Below, one piece after another: positions 36,000-47,367 of a DNA stretch of 64,000 nucleotides (within the stretch, counting starts at the first letter, position 1; each line of letters begins with the position of its first letter). The notes under the pieces are model-generated. The model was not told the DNA's origin. It searched no databases and saw nothing but the letters and a program-made list of their open reading frames with translations. Location: NCBI GenBank assembly GCA_051453625.1, contig JBOZIK010000001.1:264979491-265043490 (forward strand), read 5' to 3'. A program made the position numbers and the translations under genes. Origin of the DNA: Welwitschia mirabilis. Lineage: Eukaryota; Gnetophyta; Gnetopsida; Welwitschiales.

Positions 36000-37290
36000 G
36001 ATTTATACCAAATAATGTTTTTAATCAAATAACAAAATAAAAATGCATAATAATAAATACCTTATCAAGATAATGTGATTTTCAAGCTTGGGTAGCACTA
36101 TCTTCCCTATAGGAAAGCACAACAAAAAACTTACAAAAATGAGAGTCTCCTCACAAGGTAGCACTATCTTTCCTATAGGGAAACAATGGTTTTTTGACTT
36201 ATCACAAACCTTATAATAAAGAAAGTACCCATAGGCATAATCTTAATGCACACCTATACAAGGATTACCTAACAAAGAGTTTTGTAATACAAATTGAACT
36301 TATAATAATATTCAGAAATAAGACAGTCCAACAAAGTAAGTACAATAAATAAAATACAATGATAAGCCTGAATGATGTAGCAATAAAGAGATATTGAGTT
36401 TATTGTTATCTTTGTTGTTACAAGTGAAAAATAATGATGCTACAATGTAGAATCCAAGAGTAAATGATGTAAATAATGCAAGCTCCTTTGTAAATGATGT
36501 CTTTAATTCTTTGTGAGTAGTTCCAATAACTTGTATGTTCTTTATTTACTGTTTAATCTGATCCTTATGTAATAAAAGTTATGAAATGTTTATGACATCA
36601 AGCCTTTATGCCATTGAAGAAAAACTAGCTGTTTAATCTCAAATAGTAGCCATTTAAAATTTATAACCATTGTGCAATAGATAAGAAATGTTTAGGAATT
36701 GAATGTGCATCTTCATGTTTAATCAACATGAACTTTGATACAAGAAGTCTTTAAATTTGTATAAGTCTACTAAGAGTCAAACATATTTACCCTATAGAAG
36801 TCTTTAGTAAAATTGCCCAAAATTTCATGAAAATTGGCTTATGTAATCTTTGGACCTCCATAATCATGAATCTATTATGTAAAAGTTGATAGTTCATTGA
36901 AAACATGAAATATCAGTTAGAATACAGAAAGACTTTATTACCTATTATAATTTAGTATAAACATCTTTGAAAATGTAGACATCTTCATCTAGATAGGTTC
37001 AACTTCCAGCATAACCATCTATGATAAGATAGTTGTCTTTAATCTATGATCTGAAAGCTAATACATTAAAGATGTCATTGATTTATAGATGTCTTCATTA
37101 GAGAAATCTTTAATTTTTTATATGTATTCATATAATTGATTCTATATTTCAACTTTAAACTTTGTAAGTTATCATATTTAAAGATCTCACAATTACTTGT
37201 GCTTATGATGATTTGATATGCTTTGTAATGACTTGTCTACAAAATGACACAAAATATTTGATAAGTAAAATTATTAAAACTAGATTTACA
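36000..37290 (-). repeat. possible LTR of another nested element
   Basis: On the minus strand a purine tract at 37295-37308 (AAAAAGGAGGAGAT) is followed within four bases by TGTAAATC at 37290, the arrangement of polypurine tract and LTR start. Leftward, two copies of a GTAGCACTATCTT-CCTATAGG block at 36091-36115 and 36158-36182 lie near the presumed LTR end. No second copy of this LTR was recognised, so the extent is uncertain. Confidence 0.4.
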
Positions 37291-37308
37291 AAAAATCTCC
37301 TCCTTTTT
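37291..37308 (-). other. polypurine-tract-like site
   Basis: Minus strand AAAAAGGAGGAGATTTT directly before TGTAAATC. A second purine-rich site, AAGGGGGAGAACT, lies at 38170-38183 on the same strand. Confidence 0.45.
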
Positions 37309-38203
37309 AATGATATCTAAAACTTGGCAAGTCTCATTAGTGCAATCTCATTTAATTAACTAAAATAGTTACTCATATTTAAGAGAAATGAACATAATCA
37401 ATTTTTGCAATAATATTTATGAGACATGATATTATCCACTTGAATAACAGATAAAGGCACAAAGATATTTGATAATACAAGGTATTGACTGATTAAACAA
37501 CCATGTGGATAAGAAAGGAATAAAAGCATTGGATAATATCATTTCAGAATGTTAATAACTGAGCAAGTAGGATGCTATCAATAATGTGCAAAAATAAACT
37601 TAGAGCATAGTATTAAAATTTTGTGCCAATAATATATCATGTAACAATATGCTCATGGTAATGTACTCAATAATAAACATCAGTGCAAGTCATAATAAAA
37701 ATGTATTAGTAGTATACTACATCAAGATTATGAAAATGTATTAATTAATAATAATTAGAGCATAACAGTTTTATAAGTATGCTAACAAAACATGATATTA
37801 AGACATAAGAGTGTGCTAATAAAAAAGTGTGCTAACAAATAACATATAACAACAATGTTTGAAAATAAACGGATTTCCTTTCTACTTTAATTTGCATTAA
37901 TGCTATTTGCATTATTGTTGTAATTAACCTATAGAAATAGACTCTATCTTTATTCCTAAATGATTATGAATCCCAAAAATGATTTACAGCCAAATAACAT
38001 AAGTAATCATTAAGAAATAATAATCATAATTAGGAATTCATTCTAACATCTCAGAGAAAATATCTCCAAGCCCAATAATACCTTCTTAAGATAAAGTATC
38101 TAATAAATACAACTAATCTACCATTGATTTTTGCCAAAAACCAATTGATCTGCTACTGATTTTCCAGAAGTTCTCCCCCTTGTTGGATAATAGAGAAAAG
38201 GAT

Positions 38204-39602
38204 CTAATAATTAAGAAGAGAGTCACTTAGATAATATTTTTCTTGACTTTTTTCATCACTATCATCATTGTCATGAATGATGGAGGTTTTTTGGGTATAG
38301 GATGAGGATGATGTGGGTGGTGGAGTATGGCAATTCCTAGAGGACAACGGATATGCCTCATCTAGGCCCTCATAGGTTTGCCTTTTCATATGTTAGTAGA
38401 GTAACTAGTAGTAGCTATCTTAGTGAAGGATGGTGAAAATTATATGTTAGAAATGGGTGGTACCTAAATAGGTTTAATGTAAAATGGTAGCGGTAATGAA
38501 GGATGCACCAGAGGTGGAGAAGTAGAGGTGGAGGTGATTAGATTGTGAAATGTGGTGAATATGATTAAGTAGGATGACATACTAGAACATTATGATGTAG
38601 ATGGTAAAAGATAAAAGGTAGTGCATCTGAGCTTTTGAACTCTATCTCCTACTATAGCTGCCTCTACTATGATGGACTAGGATCCTATTGCTCCTTGTAT
38701 ATCTATGTATCTATGGGAGTTTGGTACTCTTCATAGGCCTATTCCTCATCGTTTATAGATTCAATATTATCTACTCTGTTGAATTTATATCCTATGCCTT
38801 ATAGAGCTATTAGTGTTGCTTCCTCTTCTTCTAATTCCTCCTTAGAATCTAACCATGTGGGAGTTGTTATGGATTCCTAACTCTCTACTAATACCTCATT
38901 CTTACTTGCTGTAAACTATGTTTATTTAGTTTTAATAAGTTTATCTTAATTTTACCAACCATTTTAGCTATTTCCTTCAATCTATTTTACACTAAAAAAG
39001 AACCATGAGTAGTAGTAGACAAGGATCTTTAGAACTGTGAAGGCCTCCTACTTATGCCCTTACATAATGATACTAGTACTCTTTATTTAGCATTGAAATC
39101 TAGTAGTGGTTGCTTTATCAAATAAGATTAACTTAATAAATAGAAATACTAGCACTGTCGATGATTAAAATGATAAGACAAGGATGACTAAAGTTCTGGC
39201 CCTTGTAAAACAGAGAGACAATATTCATATACAATATAAACCCCAAATTTATCTTTAACTAGTGACTAAAAAATATACAACAAATTCTTATGTTACTTTA
39301 TAATATCTATAAATACCTCCTCTAATCAAAATATTATAAAATTTGATCAAAATGAGAATGGAGACATCTAGAATCATATATTTGTGCTTTATGTTCTTTA
39401 CAAAATTCATTCTAAGGTGGCCAAATAAAACATTGATTATATTTCTTCTTAACATACTAATAACTTTAGAACTAAAAATTTCCTTAAATAAATAATCATA
39501 AATCTGTTGAACATCTAAGTCATATATACCAAGTAGTAAATTAACAAAACTAGGAATAATATGCAAAGAAGTACCTCTAACTTGAGTTTTGAAGACATCC
39601 AT
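38204..39602 (-). pseudogene. decayed ORF, possible plant-transposon (Transposase_32-like) protein
   Basis: The minus strand at 39288-39602 is an open 104-codon frame starting MDVFKTQVRGTSLHII, with VNLLLGIYDLDVQQIYDYLF and NVLFGHLRMNFVKNIKHKYM. This pattern (VRG..., LLG..., later H/N-rich block) recalls the 'putative plant transposon protein' domain found in some non-autonomous LTR elements. Downstream, 38204-38389 is a Ser/Pro-rich and acidic tail (TPPPTSSSSYTQ; DNDDSDEKSQ). The middle is broken by stops. If correct, it would be the gag-position ORF of the nested element whose polypurine tract is at 37291. Family assignment is from memory of the pattern and is weak. Confidence 0.35.
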
Positions 39603-39782
39603 GCTATTATTAATTTCATGTATGTTGGCGTAGAACTCTCTAGCAATAGGCTAGTTCAAATGTATGATCATCTTCTAATCAAGTCTAGAAAAATAGGCCA
39701 CAAGATATTGTCTTTGCTATCTCTAAAAACCAAGAGTTATTTCTATCATAATGGAATTTTTGAACCAAGTTCTAACTTCTAG

Positions 39783-40474
39783 TTAGTGCCTCATGATAGA
39801 ACTGAGGTTCATACTATGATCTTTACTATCTAAAGCTTGTCTTTTATTTCTAAAAATAACAACTAAATTTCTTTTGATTATGTTTACAAAATATATGAAA
39901 AAACTAATAAAAAATAAAGTAAAATCTAAGAAACAATGAGAAATATGCACTTGTGTAATGGAAAATCTTGTTCTTTCTTACTGTTATTATGTCTCTCAAA
40001 TCCAAGATGTTTTGGTAATGAAATTTAATAAAATGAGTTTTGAGAAATATTTTGAGAAAGACACCTATCAAGTGAAGACTTGAAAATGAGATTTGGTGGC
40101 CTCTTTTCCAAATAAAAAGGGTTAAAACCCTAGGGTTTTAGTGTGTTTTATTTTCTGCAATAGTACAATTAAGAAGTTTATAACTTAAAAGACATCCAAA
40201 ACATAAGAAGTAGATGTCTATAATTCAAAGACATCTACTGTTAAAAAATTTTTAATACATTTTCCTACTATTAAGATTTTTATAAAATCTAAGATATCTA
40301 ACTTAAAAAATTAAATAAGCATATCTAACCTTCAAAGACATTTGCAAAAGTTAATACATCTACTCTAAAAACATCTAAAAATCTAAATATGTCTCATGAT
40401 AAATATTTATAAAAATGAAAAGATCTACAATGAAAGTTCCAGAAACACAAAAATTTCTATGACTAATGTAATAA
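39783..40474. other. no gene recognised
   Basis: AT-rich, with recurrent GACATCTA/ACATCTAAAA blocks near 40190-40400. No coding or structural feature supported. Confidence 0.45.
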
Positions 40475-40574
40475 NNNNNNNNNNNNNNNNNNNNNNNNNN
40501 NNNNNNNNNNNNNNNNNNNNNNNNNNNNNNNNNNNNNNNNNNNNNNNNNNNNNNNNNNNNNNNNNNNNNNNNNN
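40475..40574. other. assembly gap (100 N, placeholder length)
   Basis: Exactly 100 N. Sequence to the right is an LTR fragment. Confidence 1.
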
Positions 40575-40821
40575 AGAGGGGGGGATGAATAGGTTATTTC
40601 ACAAACTTATGCTTAAAAAAAAAAAAAAAAAACTATCTAAGCATAGTTTACATATGAAAATAATGGAATTAATAATTATGCATACAAAAATAAAATGGAA
40701 GACTAATAGTAAAGAACCAAAAGATAAAAAATCACAAACAATCAATTGTGATGCATGCTAGATTTATAGTGGTTTAGAAACTCCCCTACTCTACTCTCAA
40801 TGATCAGCTTCTTCCAAGCTT
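40575..40821 (-). repeat. LTR-A/B family fragment between two gaps
   Basis: Matches LTR-A 33035-33280 closely (about 90% by eye), from the G-rich AGAGGGGGGGATGAATAGGT through CTTCTTCCAAGCTT. It is bounded on both sides by 100-N gaps, so its true place and extent are unknown. It may be a collapsed or misplaced LTR. Confidence 0.8.
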
Positions 40822-40921
40822 NNNNNNNNNNNNNNNNNNNNNNNNNNNNNNNNNNNNNNNNNNNNNNNNNNNNNNNNNNNNNNNNNNNNNNNNNNNNNNN
40901 NNNNNNNNNNNNNNNNNNNNN
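40822..40921. other. assembly gap (100 N, placeholder length)
   Basis: Exactly 100 N at the point where copia-2 coding sequence ends, just before the reverse transcriptase would begin. Confidence 1.
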
Positions 40922-42480
40922 TTAGTTGTACCTCATAGTCATCAAGATAAGTTGGTTGTCTTATCTCTCTAGTAGACCTTCTTATAACTTGTTTACCTTC
41001 ATCATGTTCTCATTCATTTGAATGTGAGGTATTTAAGGATTCACCATTTTCATCAAAGACCTGATCATTGTTTACAGTAAAGAATTGTAGAAAACTTTGA
41101 TCTCTTTCAAAAGTGATCTTGTTAAGATTCCTTAAGAAGGACAATGAGATCATACTTCATCAAATACAATGTCTCTTGAAGTAATAAACTTCTTTGTTAT
41201 TATGTCCATACACTTCCAGCCTTTCCTACAAGAATTATAGGCTACAAAAATGCACTTTTTTGCTTTTGGATTAAGTGTAGTTCTATTTGATTTTGGAATA
41301 TGAACATAACAAATTGAACCAAACACCTAAAAGTAATTTACATTTGGTTTTATACCATATAGATAATTAAAAGGAGATTTTTTTATACTTGGCCATGGAG
41401 GTATGTGATTTATTACATGGCACACATGTGTAATAGCTTCAGCCCAAAGCTCTCAAGGGAGATTCTTATCATGTAGCCACAAAAAAACTCATAGAGATGA
41501 GATGAGCCAAATTCCTTTTCGAGACACCATTCTACTATGGGGTATTTGGACATGTCATTTGTCTTAGAATGCCATTATTGTTGTAGAACTAAAAAAATTC
41601 ATCTAACATGAATTTGTCACCATTGTCACTCTGTAAGCATTTGATTTTCATCCCAAATTCATTCTCAACAGAATTTTGGAACTCAATAAATCTGGAAAAA
41701 GATTCATTTTTCTCTTTCAAAAATTTCACCTAAGTATGTCTTGAAAAATCATCTACCAGCACCATGACATAATGATATCCACTGTAACTTGATGGTTTCA
41801 CTAACTCCATCAAATCTACATGAACCGACTCAAACATAATAGATCTATGATTTGATGATTTTTGGAAGGAAAGATGATGTGATTTGCCAAATTGATAGCC
41901 TTGACAAATCACATCTTTGTGAATATTCTGCAAAATTGGTATGTCTTCCACTAATTTCCTCAATGAAATTTGCCAGAGAAACTTATAATCCAGATGACTC
42001 AGTCAAGGATGTCAAATTGCTACATTATTAATTTGGCTTGTCTTTTTCACATAAGCTTCTCCTAATGACATAACAAATAAGGAATCTTTCTTCTCACCAG
42101 TGAAAATAACATTAACAGCTATATTATTGACATTATCAATTATTTTAATGTCATTCAACCCAAACAAAACATATTTTCTAGAATTTGTAATTTGAAAGAT
42201 AGAAACTAAATTTCTCTTTAAACCTAGAACGTGAAAAATATTATTTAACTTGATAATCCCTACATCAATAGCATTAATCTTCATAGCTCCTTCTTTTGCT
42301 ATGGAATAAGTTGAGTTATCAACTGTAATAATGACTCACTCTTCATTGTGTTGATACAACTCTGAGAGAAATGAATCATTTCCAGTCACATGGTGAGAGC
42401 AACCTGAATCAATGTTCCACTCTTCCTTGCATTTTTCTTGGTTAAAAATAGCTTGATTTGGTACTAATTCTATAGCAACA
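40922..42480 (-). pseudogene. copia-2 protease, gag-pre-integrase and integrase
   Basis: Protease: WNIDSGCSHHVTGN at 42379-42420 keeps the catalytic Asp-Ser-Gly. The conserved middle is at 42012-42284 (FHVLGLKRNLVSIFQITNS). Integrase starts at 41730-41963 with a degraded zinc finger (LQNIHKDVICQGYQFGKSHH) and FESVHVDLMELVKPSSYSGY, VMVLVDDFSRHT, then CLQSDNGDKFM with the second catalytic Asp near 41640. The third block, CPNTPxWNGVSKRNLAHL, keeps the NGVSKR region around 41510-41550 although the catalytic Glu position is altered. The integrase C-terminal block at 41150-41320 is readable (NPKAKKCIFVAYNSCRKGWK). Scattered stops make it non-functional. Confidence 0.9.
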
Positions 42481-42529
42481 TTTTCCCTTGCCTCAACTAT
42501 TTTCATAGTAAAGTAATACTCCCATTTGA

Positions 42530-43400
42530 GTTATCCTTTTCTCAATTTTCACTTGCTACATTAGCTTTAGACAGCTTCACTCTACAATTTTTCTTAATAT
42601 GTCTAAGTTTATTGCATCTATAGCACTTGATGGGATTGCGATTTTTTGAGTTGCCACCAATAGATCTTTTAGTGCTTGACCCTCCTTTAGTTTTCATATT
42701 TCCTACTGATGCGTTCTTCTTTTTATGCTTTCCTTTAGAGAATAAGTCTACTTTTGAATCGAAATTTTTTATCATCTATTTAGTTAAAGCCTCCTGGTTC
42801 AAAAGAAAACTTTCTAATTCTTTAACAGATGGTTGATTCTACCAATCCTAAATGGAGGTAACAAAAGAAACATATTTCTTTTTCAACCATCATATAAGAA
42901 ACCACCTTAACCTTTCTTCAGTGATCTTCTCATCCATATCTAGCTCTAAAATCTTAGCATTAATAATTTTAACGTATAATAAATATTTGGAAATAGAAAT
43001 ACCTCCTTATGTAAGCATTGCTAGTTCATTCTCTAGCAATTGTATTCTTGCTATACTCTTTTTAGAAAATAGCCTCTCAAGTCTCTCCTAGACTTCTTTT
43101 GGAGAAGTGACATTATGAACATGGTCCATGAACTCTTTTCTTATTGAAGTCCTCAAGGAAAAAAGAGCCTTGCTGCACTTGATCTTTCATTTCCTCTATA
43201 GTACCAACCACAAGTTCCCATAGGTTCTAGATTTGAAGATAAGCCTCCATGCATATTCTTTAGTACTTGTAGTTTATGCCTACAAGCTTTTTCACACCAT
43301 ATTATGTGTTTGAACTGCTTCCATCATTTGCTAACTCCATTATGTATAACTGATTTTCTCTCCACATCTTACGATCTCCTCTAGTAAGATAAATAAAAAC
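42530..43400 (-). pseudogene. copia-2 gag
   Basis: Minus strand from about 43390. The N-terminal gag domain is degraded with several stops. The C-terminal part at 42542-42775 is open and basic, with a zinc knuckle at 42584-42625 reading CYRCNKLRHIKKNC, where Gly of the CCHC motif is Arg. Lys-rich and Gly/Ser-rich linkers precede it (KTKGGSSTKRSIGGNSKNRN). Gag starts just downstream of the primer site. Confidence 0.85.
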
Positions 43401-43439
43401 TTGATAAACAAGAAGATTTAAAGATTGTGAATGTACCTC

Positions 43440-43457
43440 AACGAGGCTCTGATACCA
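43440..43457 (-). other. copia-2 primer binding site
   Basis: Minus strand reads TGGTATCAGAGCCTCGTT, an exact match over 12 bases to the initiator tRNA-Met-type site, directly after the CA end of the LTR. Confidence 0.92.
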
Positions 43458-43762
43458 TGTAAGAAAAAAAAAATAGAGAAAGTAATATATTAGAGTCTAT
43501 AAAGAGAAAAAAAAAGCTGGAGAATATGGAAACTTTATTTCCCTTGAATGATTAAAACACTAAGTTAAACATAGGTTAAATAGAGCTACTTGCTAATAGA
43601 CTCCTAAAAATACCCTAACCACTAACAAAGAAATCCTATCTTTTGGAAAACTAAACTAACAAAAATATCAAAACAGAAACATAAATTTCGGAACTACATT
43701 AGCAATAAAATAGGAACAGAATTAACAATAATGAGATTGGTAAATTGCACTAATGTTTAACA
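43458..43762 (-). repeat. copia-2 5' LTR, 305 bp
   Basis: On the minus strand it begins TGTTAAACATTAGTGCAATT at 43762 and ends CTTACA at 43458, next to the primer site. Both edges are canonical TG...CA. No second copy was found, so the 3' LTR is missing or beyond the gap. Confidence 0.88.
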
Positions 43763-46081
43763 CTTCCTCCTCCTACTTTTATTTCTTTCTTTGCTTTCTT
43801 TTCTTTCTCTTTTTTTTGGCATTTTTCTTTTTTTCATTTCTCTTATTTAATCATTCTTCTTCAACTGCCATTGTTATTTTGGATTAAATGCCTATGATTT
43901 ACTTTGCGAGAAAATTCTAAACACTGAACAAATGCAAACACTCTGACATCCTTACATAGCCCTTCCAACTAAGCAATCTTCCAAGTGATGGTCAATAAGA
44001 GTCAATGGCCACATGAAAATTACATTATCACATGGATGTGAATGGGCATATTGACATTGGTTAAAAAAATAAAAAATAGTTGTATGGGAAAACGCAGTAA
44101 AAGAAATGTAGTTATTAGGTGAGGTTCTTGAGCGAGGATTAAGAATATAAAAATGTGTAAAGGGAGGTGGGTAATGCATCATTAAAGCATTAAGAATAGG
44201 GATGCAAGGAAGAGCAAAATGGGTAAAGAAAAAATGTTATTAATTAAAAATAATGACAACATTAGAGTGAAAAGGTTACATATGATTACATATAAAAAGT
44301 GTGGATAAGCTGGGTGTGAAGTAAAAGGGAAATGGAATCATGTGGAATAACTAAGAATAGTGTAGGTAGTAAAAGGAAAATAAGACCAAGGTGAAATGGG
44401 TAGTGGACATAACAAGGTAAATAATAGAGATTTGTAAAATAGATGGAGCAAATAAAGATTATGAGACCATAAATGGAAAATAATAGTGGATATGTAGGGG
44501 CACTTATGAAAACATGATATCATGAATATCAATTAATATAAATGGTAAAAAAACAAGTATCATTATAGTCACTTACTTTTTGACATGAGATGAATCGAAG
44601 GAACCTCATGTCAAAAAAATAAGAGAATAAGCATAAAAGTGAACACACGCCTCTCATATGATTTTTACATGTGCTTTCATTTAACGTTTTAATTATTTTT
44701 ATAATAGATGGTGAGTGTCTGATGGGTAAAGTAGAAGATTATGAATAAGATAATAGGAGGCATTAAAGAGGAACATATTCAATTTACTAAAATGAGGTGA
44801 ATTAAAATGACTGTGTGCTGAATAGGAAATGGTAGAATAGGAGATAAAATGAGTAGTGTTTATAATCAAGGATAAGTCAATGATAAGAGGACTAAGCATC
44901 AAAGATGACAAATTAACTAAGAAATGGAATTAGTCTCAAATAAATTAAGAGTAAATGCAAGAAACAAATATGAAGTAATTAATTATAAATACTAAGAAAA
45001 GACTAGGTGAAAATGGACAAATAGAACCATGAGGAAGATTGATCTCTACACCTCTAAATGTCACCTACAAGGCATTCTAATATAAATGAAAAATTTGTTT
45101 AATGTCATTAATATGTGGTTCAAATGCTAAACATCATAGAGTGTCATAAAATAAGGATAGTATGAATATAATGTCAGGATTATAACTCAAACCAATCATT
45201 AGCTACAATAGCAAGTGACATCTTATCTGTTTACCATATAATTACTAATATATTCTAAATGCTTATGAACTTATAGTTTTAGAGTCAAGGAAAATCAAGC
45301 TAAGGGGATATTTAGAAAACACCATCCTTTATAATTAGGAATTGCAACAACTACCAAAAGCATAAGGATTTGAAAGTGCAAGTCCTATTGTGACTAACTC
45401 ATACCCTAGTGGAATTCCCACAGCTACCATATCACACTGCTAAAGGTTACTCTTAGGATTATTTTCCCTAGTACACTTTAGTAGAATATTATAATTTTCT
45501 TTTTTCTGTGTAATATTGATATTTTACCAATTAAATTAAATCCTTTTTTTTATTATTATTATTTTTAGAATATTGATTGACGATTGGGATGGTAAATTGA
45601 AAGACTCACATTTGAAGACAAGTGTCATATTTGACATAATTAATTCTAAGATAGAGCAATATAAATCATTGGAGGTTATAGACATAAGAATGTTTTAAGA
45701 TTAGATGAAATCTAATCCTACCATCATGAATGCCCTAAAGTGGAGAACCACTTTTATAAAAACACAAATATAGTTTAACATAGGACCAAATGAAGAGTTA
45801 GTTAAACAAGGAAATGACTTCACTAAGAGAACCTACTAAGGAGTCATTTATGTAAAGGTGAAGGGAAGAGTTACCTATCGATCAAGAGAGCCTTCCTAAA
45901 AATTGCTTCTGTTATGCTAATAGTATAATGATAACTATTTATATAATTTCAATTGTTATCCATTGAAGCTAAGGTTTTTTTAGCATCTAAATTAAGAATC
46001 TCAACAAAATCATTTCAAATGTACTTATTTATAAGATAAGAACTTTATCACTTAGAAGTTAACTCATTATAAATATGTATC
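43763..46081. other. interior of the insertion, no gene recognised
   Basis: Begins with T/C-rich sequence, then AT-rich A/G-biased sequence. Minus-strand frames at 43952, 44338 and 44699 are biased to Ser, His, Tyr and Leu and look non-coding. The bases beside LTR-B lack a primer binding site. Confidence 0.45.
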
Positions 46082-47362
46082 TAATAGGATCGAGAACCCT
46101 TGGTTTGGTTGGGGGGGGGAGGGAAGGTGAATATTCTTTAGAAAAATTAAGCTCAGAATAGATTAAAATTATCTAATCATAACTTGCATGTAAAAATAAT
46201 GATATCAAGAATGTACATATAATAAATGAAAAACTAAATGTAAAGAATTAAAATATAGAAAACATAAGCTGCCAATTTAGATGCATGTAGCATTTATAGT
46301 GGTTTGGAACTCCCTTACTCTACTCTCAATGATCAGCTTCTTCCAAGCTTGATCTCAGATCTCTATTACTCCACAAGTTTTCCCAGGTTCACCTGTAACC
46401 CTTATAAGTAGACTTTTACAGGTTAAGTCTCAACCTTAATAATATAATTTTACAAGATAAATCTCAACCTTAACAAAATACTTTTATAGGATAAGTCTCA
46501 ATCTTTGAAGACAATGAATGTGATGTAATAATTCCTTGATTGCTAGGATATTACACATTCTAGAGTAGTACAATGAATGGATCTCTTCTCTAATAGATCA
46601 AAATGATGAAGCTCTTAGATCTGATTCTGAATAAAGCTTTTGTGCTAATGATTGATCTCCTAAATCAGATGTGAAGCAATATAAAAATACACCAATGAAA
46701 GTACAACCTAATCTTTTAGATTAAAAATGATTATGCCAAATACAAACAGTGCTAAAAAGATCTCTAGATTAATAATAGCATAGCTATTTATAATAAAAGC
46801 TACTAGGATTTATTACAAATGAATTTCTCCTCCAACAACTATAAATAGATAGAAAATGGCTAGGTAATGACTAGGTAATGGATACATAACATTTATATAT
46901 TTTACATTTTCATGTCATCTAGTTGATCCCATAAAAATTCGGTTGACCCCATGAGAGTTCAGTCAACCCCATCCTAAGTCCGGTCGACCCCTTGCCTCTC
47001 AATCTGAATCTACGGTCTATCAGCTTCTCAGATCCGGTTAATCCCATTAAAATCTAGTTGACCTCTTTCCTCTCAGTCTGGGATTAGTGCATGTCAATTT
47101 GTTAAGTCCAGTCAACCCCATGAGAATTTGGCTGACTCCTCTAGGCTCAATCCATTTTTCTTGCGATAGATTTAGGTTTGGTTGACTCCTTTAGGATTTA
47201 GTTGATTCCTACTAGAGTTTAACATAACTCAATAGGTTTTTGGTGGATTTTTTGTCCAATTCTTTCACCTGCAAAACTCAATCTCATCTACACACAAGAT
47301 ATAACATTTTGCACTACACAAGAGATATTGTTTTAACATCAATTGGGAAATATAATCTAACA
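46082..47362 (-). repeat. LTR-B (5' LTR of the insertion)
   Basis: TAATAGGATCGAGAACCC at 46082 and ATAATCTAACA at 47362. It aligns to LTR-A throughout, with the same order of blocks, including the GTTGATCCC/GTCGACCCC series at 46918-47220. The edge TG is mutated to TA. Confidence 0.9.
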
Positions 47363-47367
47363 TTATG
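47363..47367. other. target-site duplication, right copy (TTATG)
   Basis: TTATG directly after the CTAACA edge of LTR-B, identical to 33011-33015. Confidence 0.85.

Larger units (their letters stand above)
40922..43762 (-). mobile_element. Ty1/copia retrotransposon, 5' half (copia-2)
   Basis: 5' LTR (43458-43762), primer site, gag, protease and integrase are present in order on the minus strand. Sequence stops at the gap at 40921 in the linker before reverse transcriptase. RT, RNase H and 3' LTR are absent from the window. It differs from the copia-1/copia-3 family in gag type and in its short LTR. It is the best preserved element here, with long domains readable with few stops, so it is probably among the youngest insertions. 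It lies inside the 14-kb insertion. Confidence 0.9.
33016..47362 (-). mobile_element. 14.35-kb LTR-flanked insertion in TNP2
   Basis: Two LTRs of 1277 and 1281 bases (33016-34292, 46082-47362) in the same orientation bound the insertion. On the minus strand they begin TGTTAGATTATATTT and end in CTATCA (mutated to CTATTA in LTR-B). A perfect TTATG duplication flanks it, and TNP2 is continuous when it is removed. Five-base duplications and 1.3-kb LTRs fit a copia-like element, and LTR-C next to a copia gag belongs to the same family. Yet no primer site lies beside LTR-B at 46081 and no polypurine tract beside LTR-A at 34293. The interior seems replaced or non-autonomous, and holds at least one other element. 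Confidence 0.8.

Noticed and set aside
39561-39782. Plus-strand 73-codon frame
   Set aside because: Partly overlaps, and is antisense to, the better-supported minus-strand frame; no motif.
42627-43091. Plus-strand frames of 69 and 79 codons
   Set aside because: Antisense to copia-2 gag.
43952-44911. Three minus-strand frames rich in Ser, His and Leu
   Set aside because: Biased composition from a purine-rich plus strand, no domain, no conserved start context.
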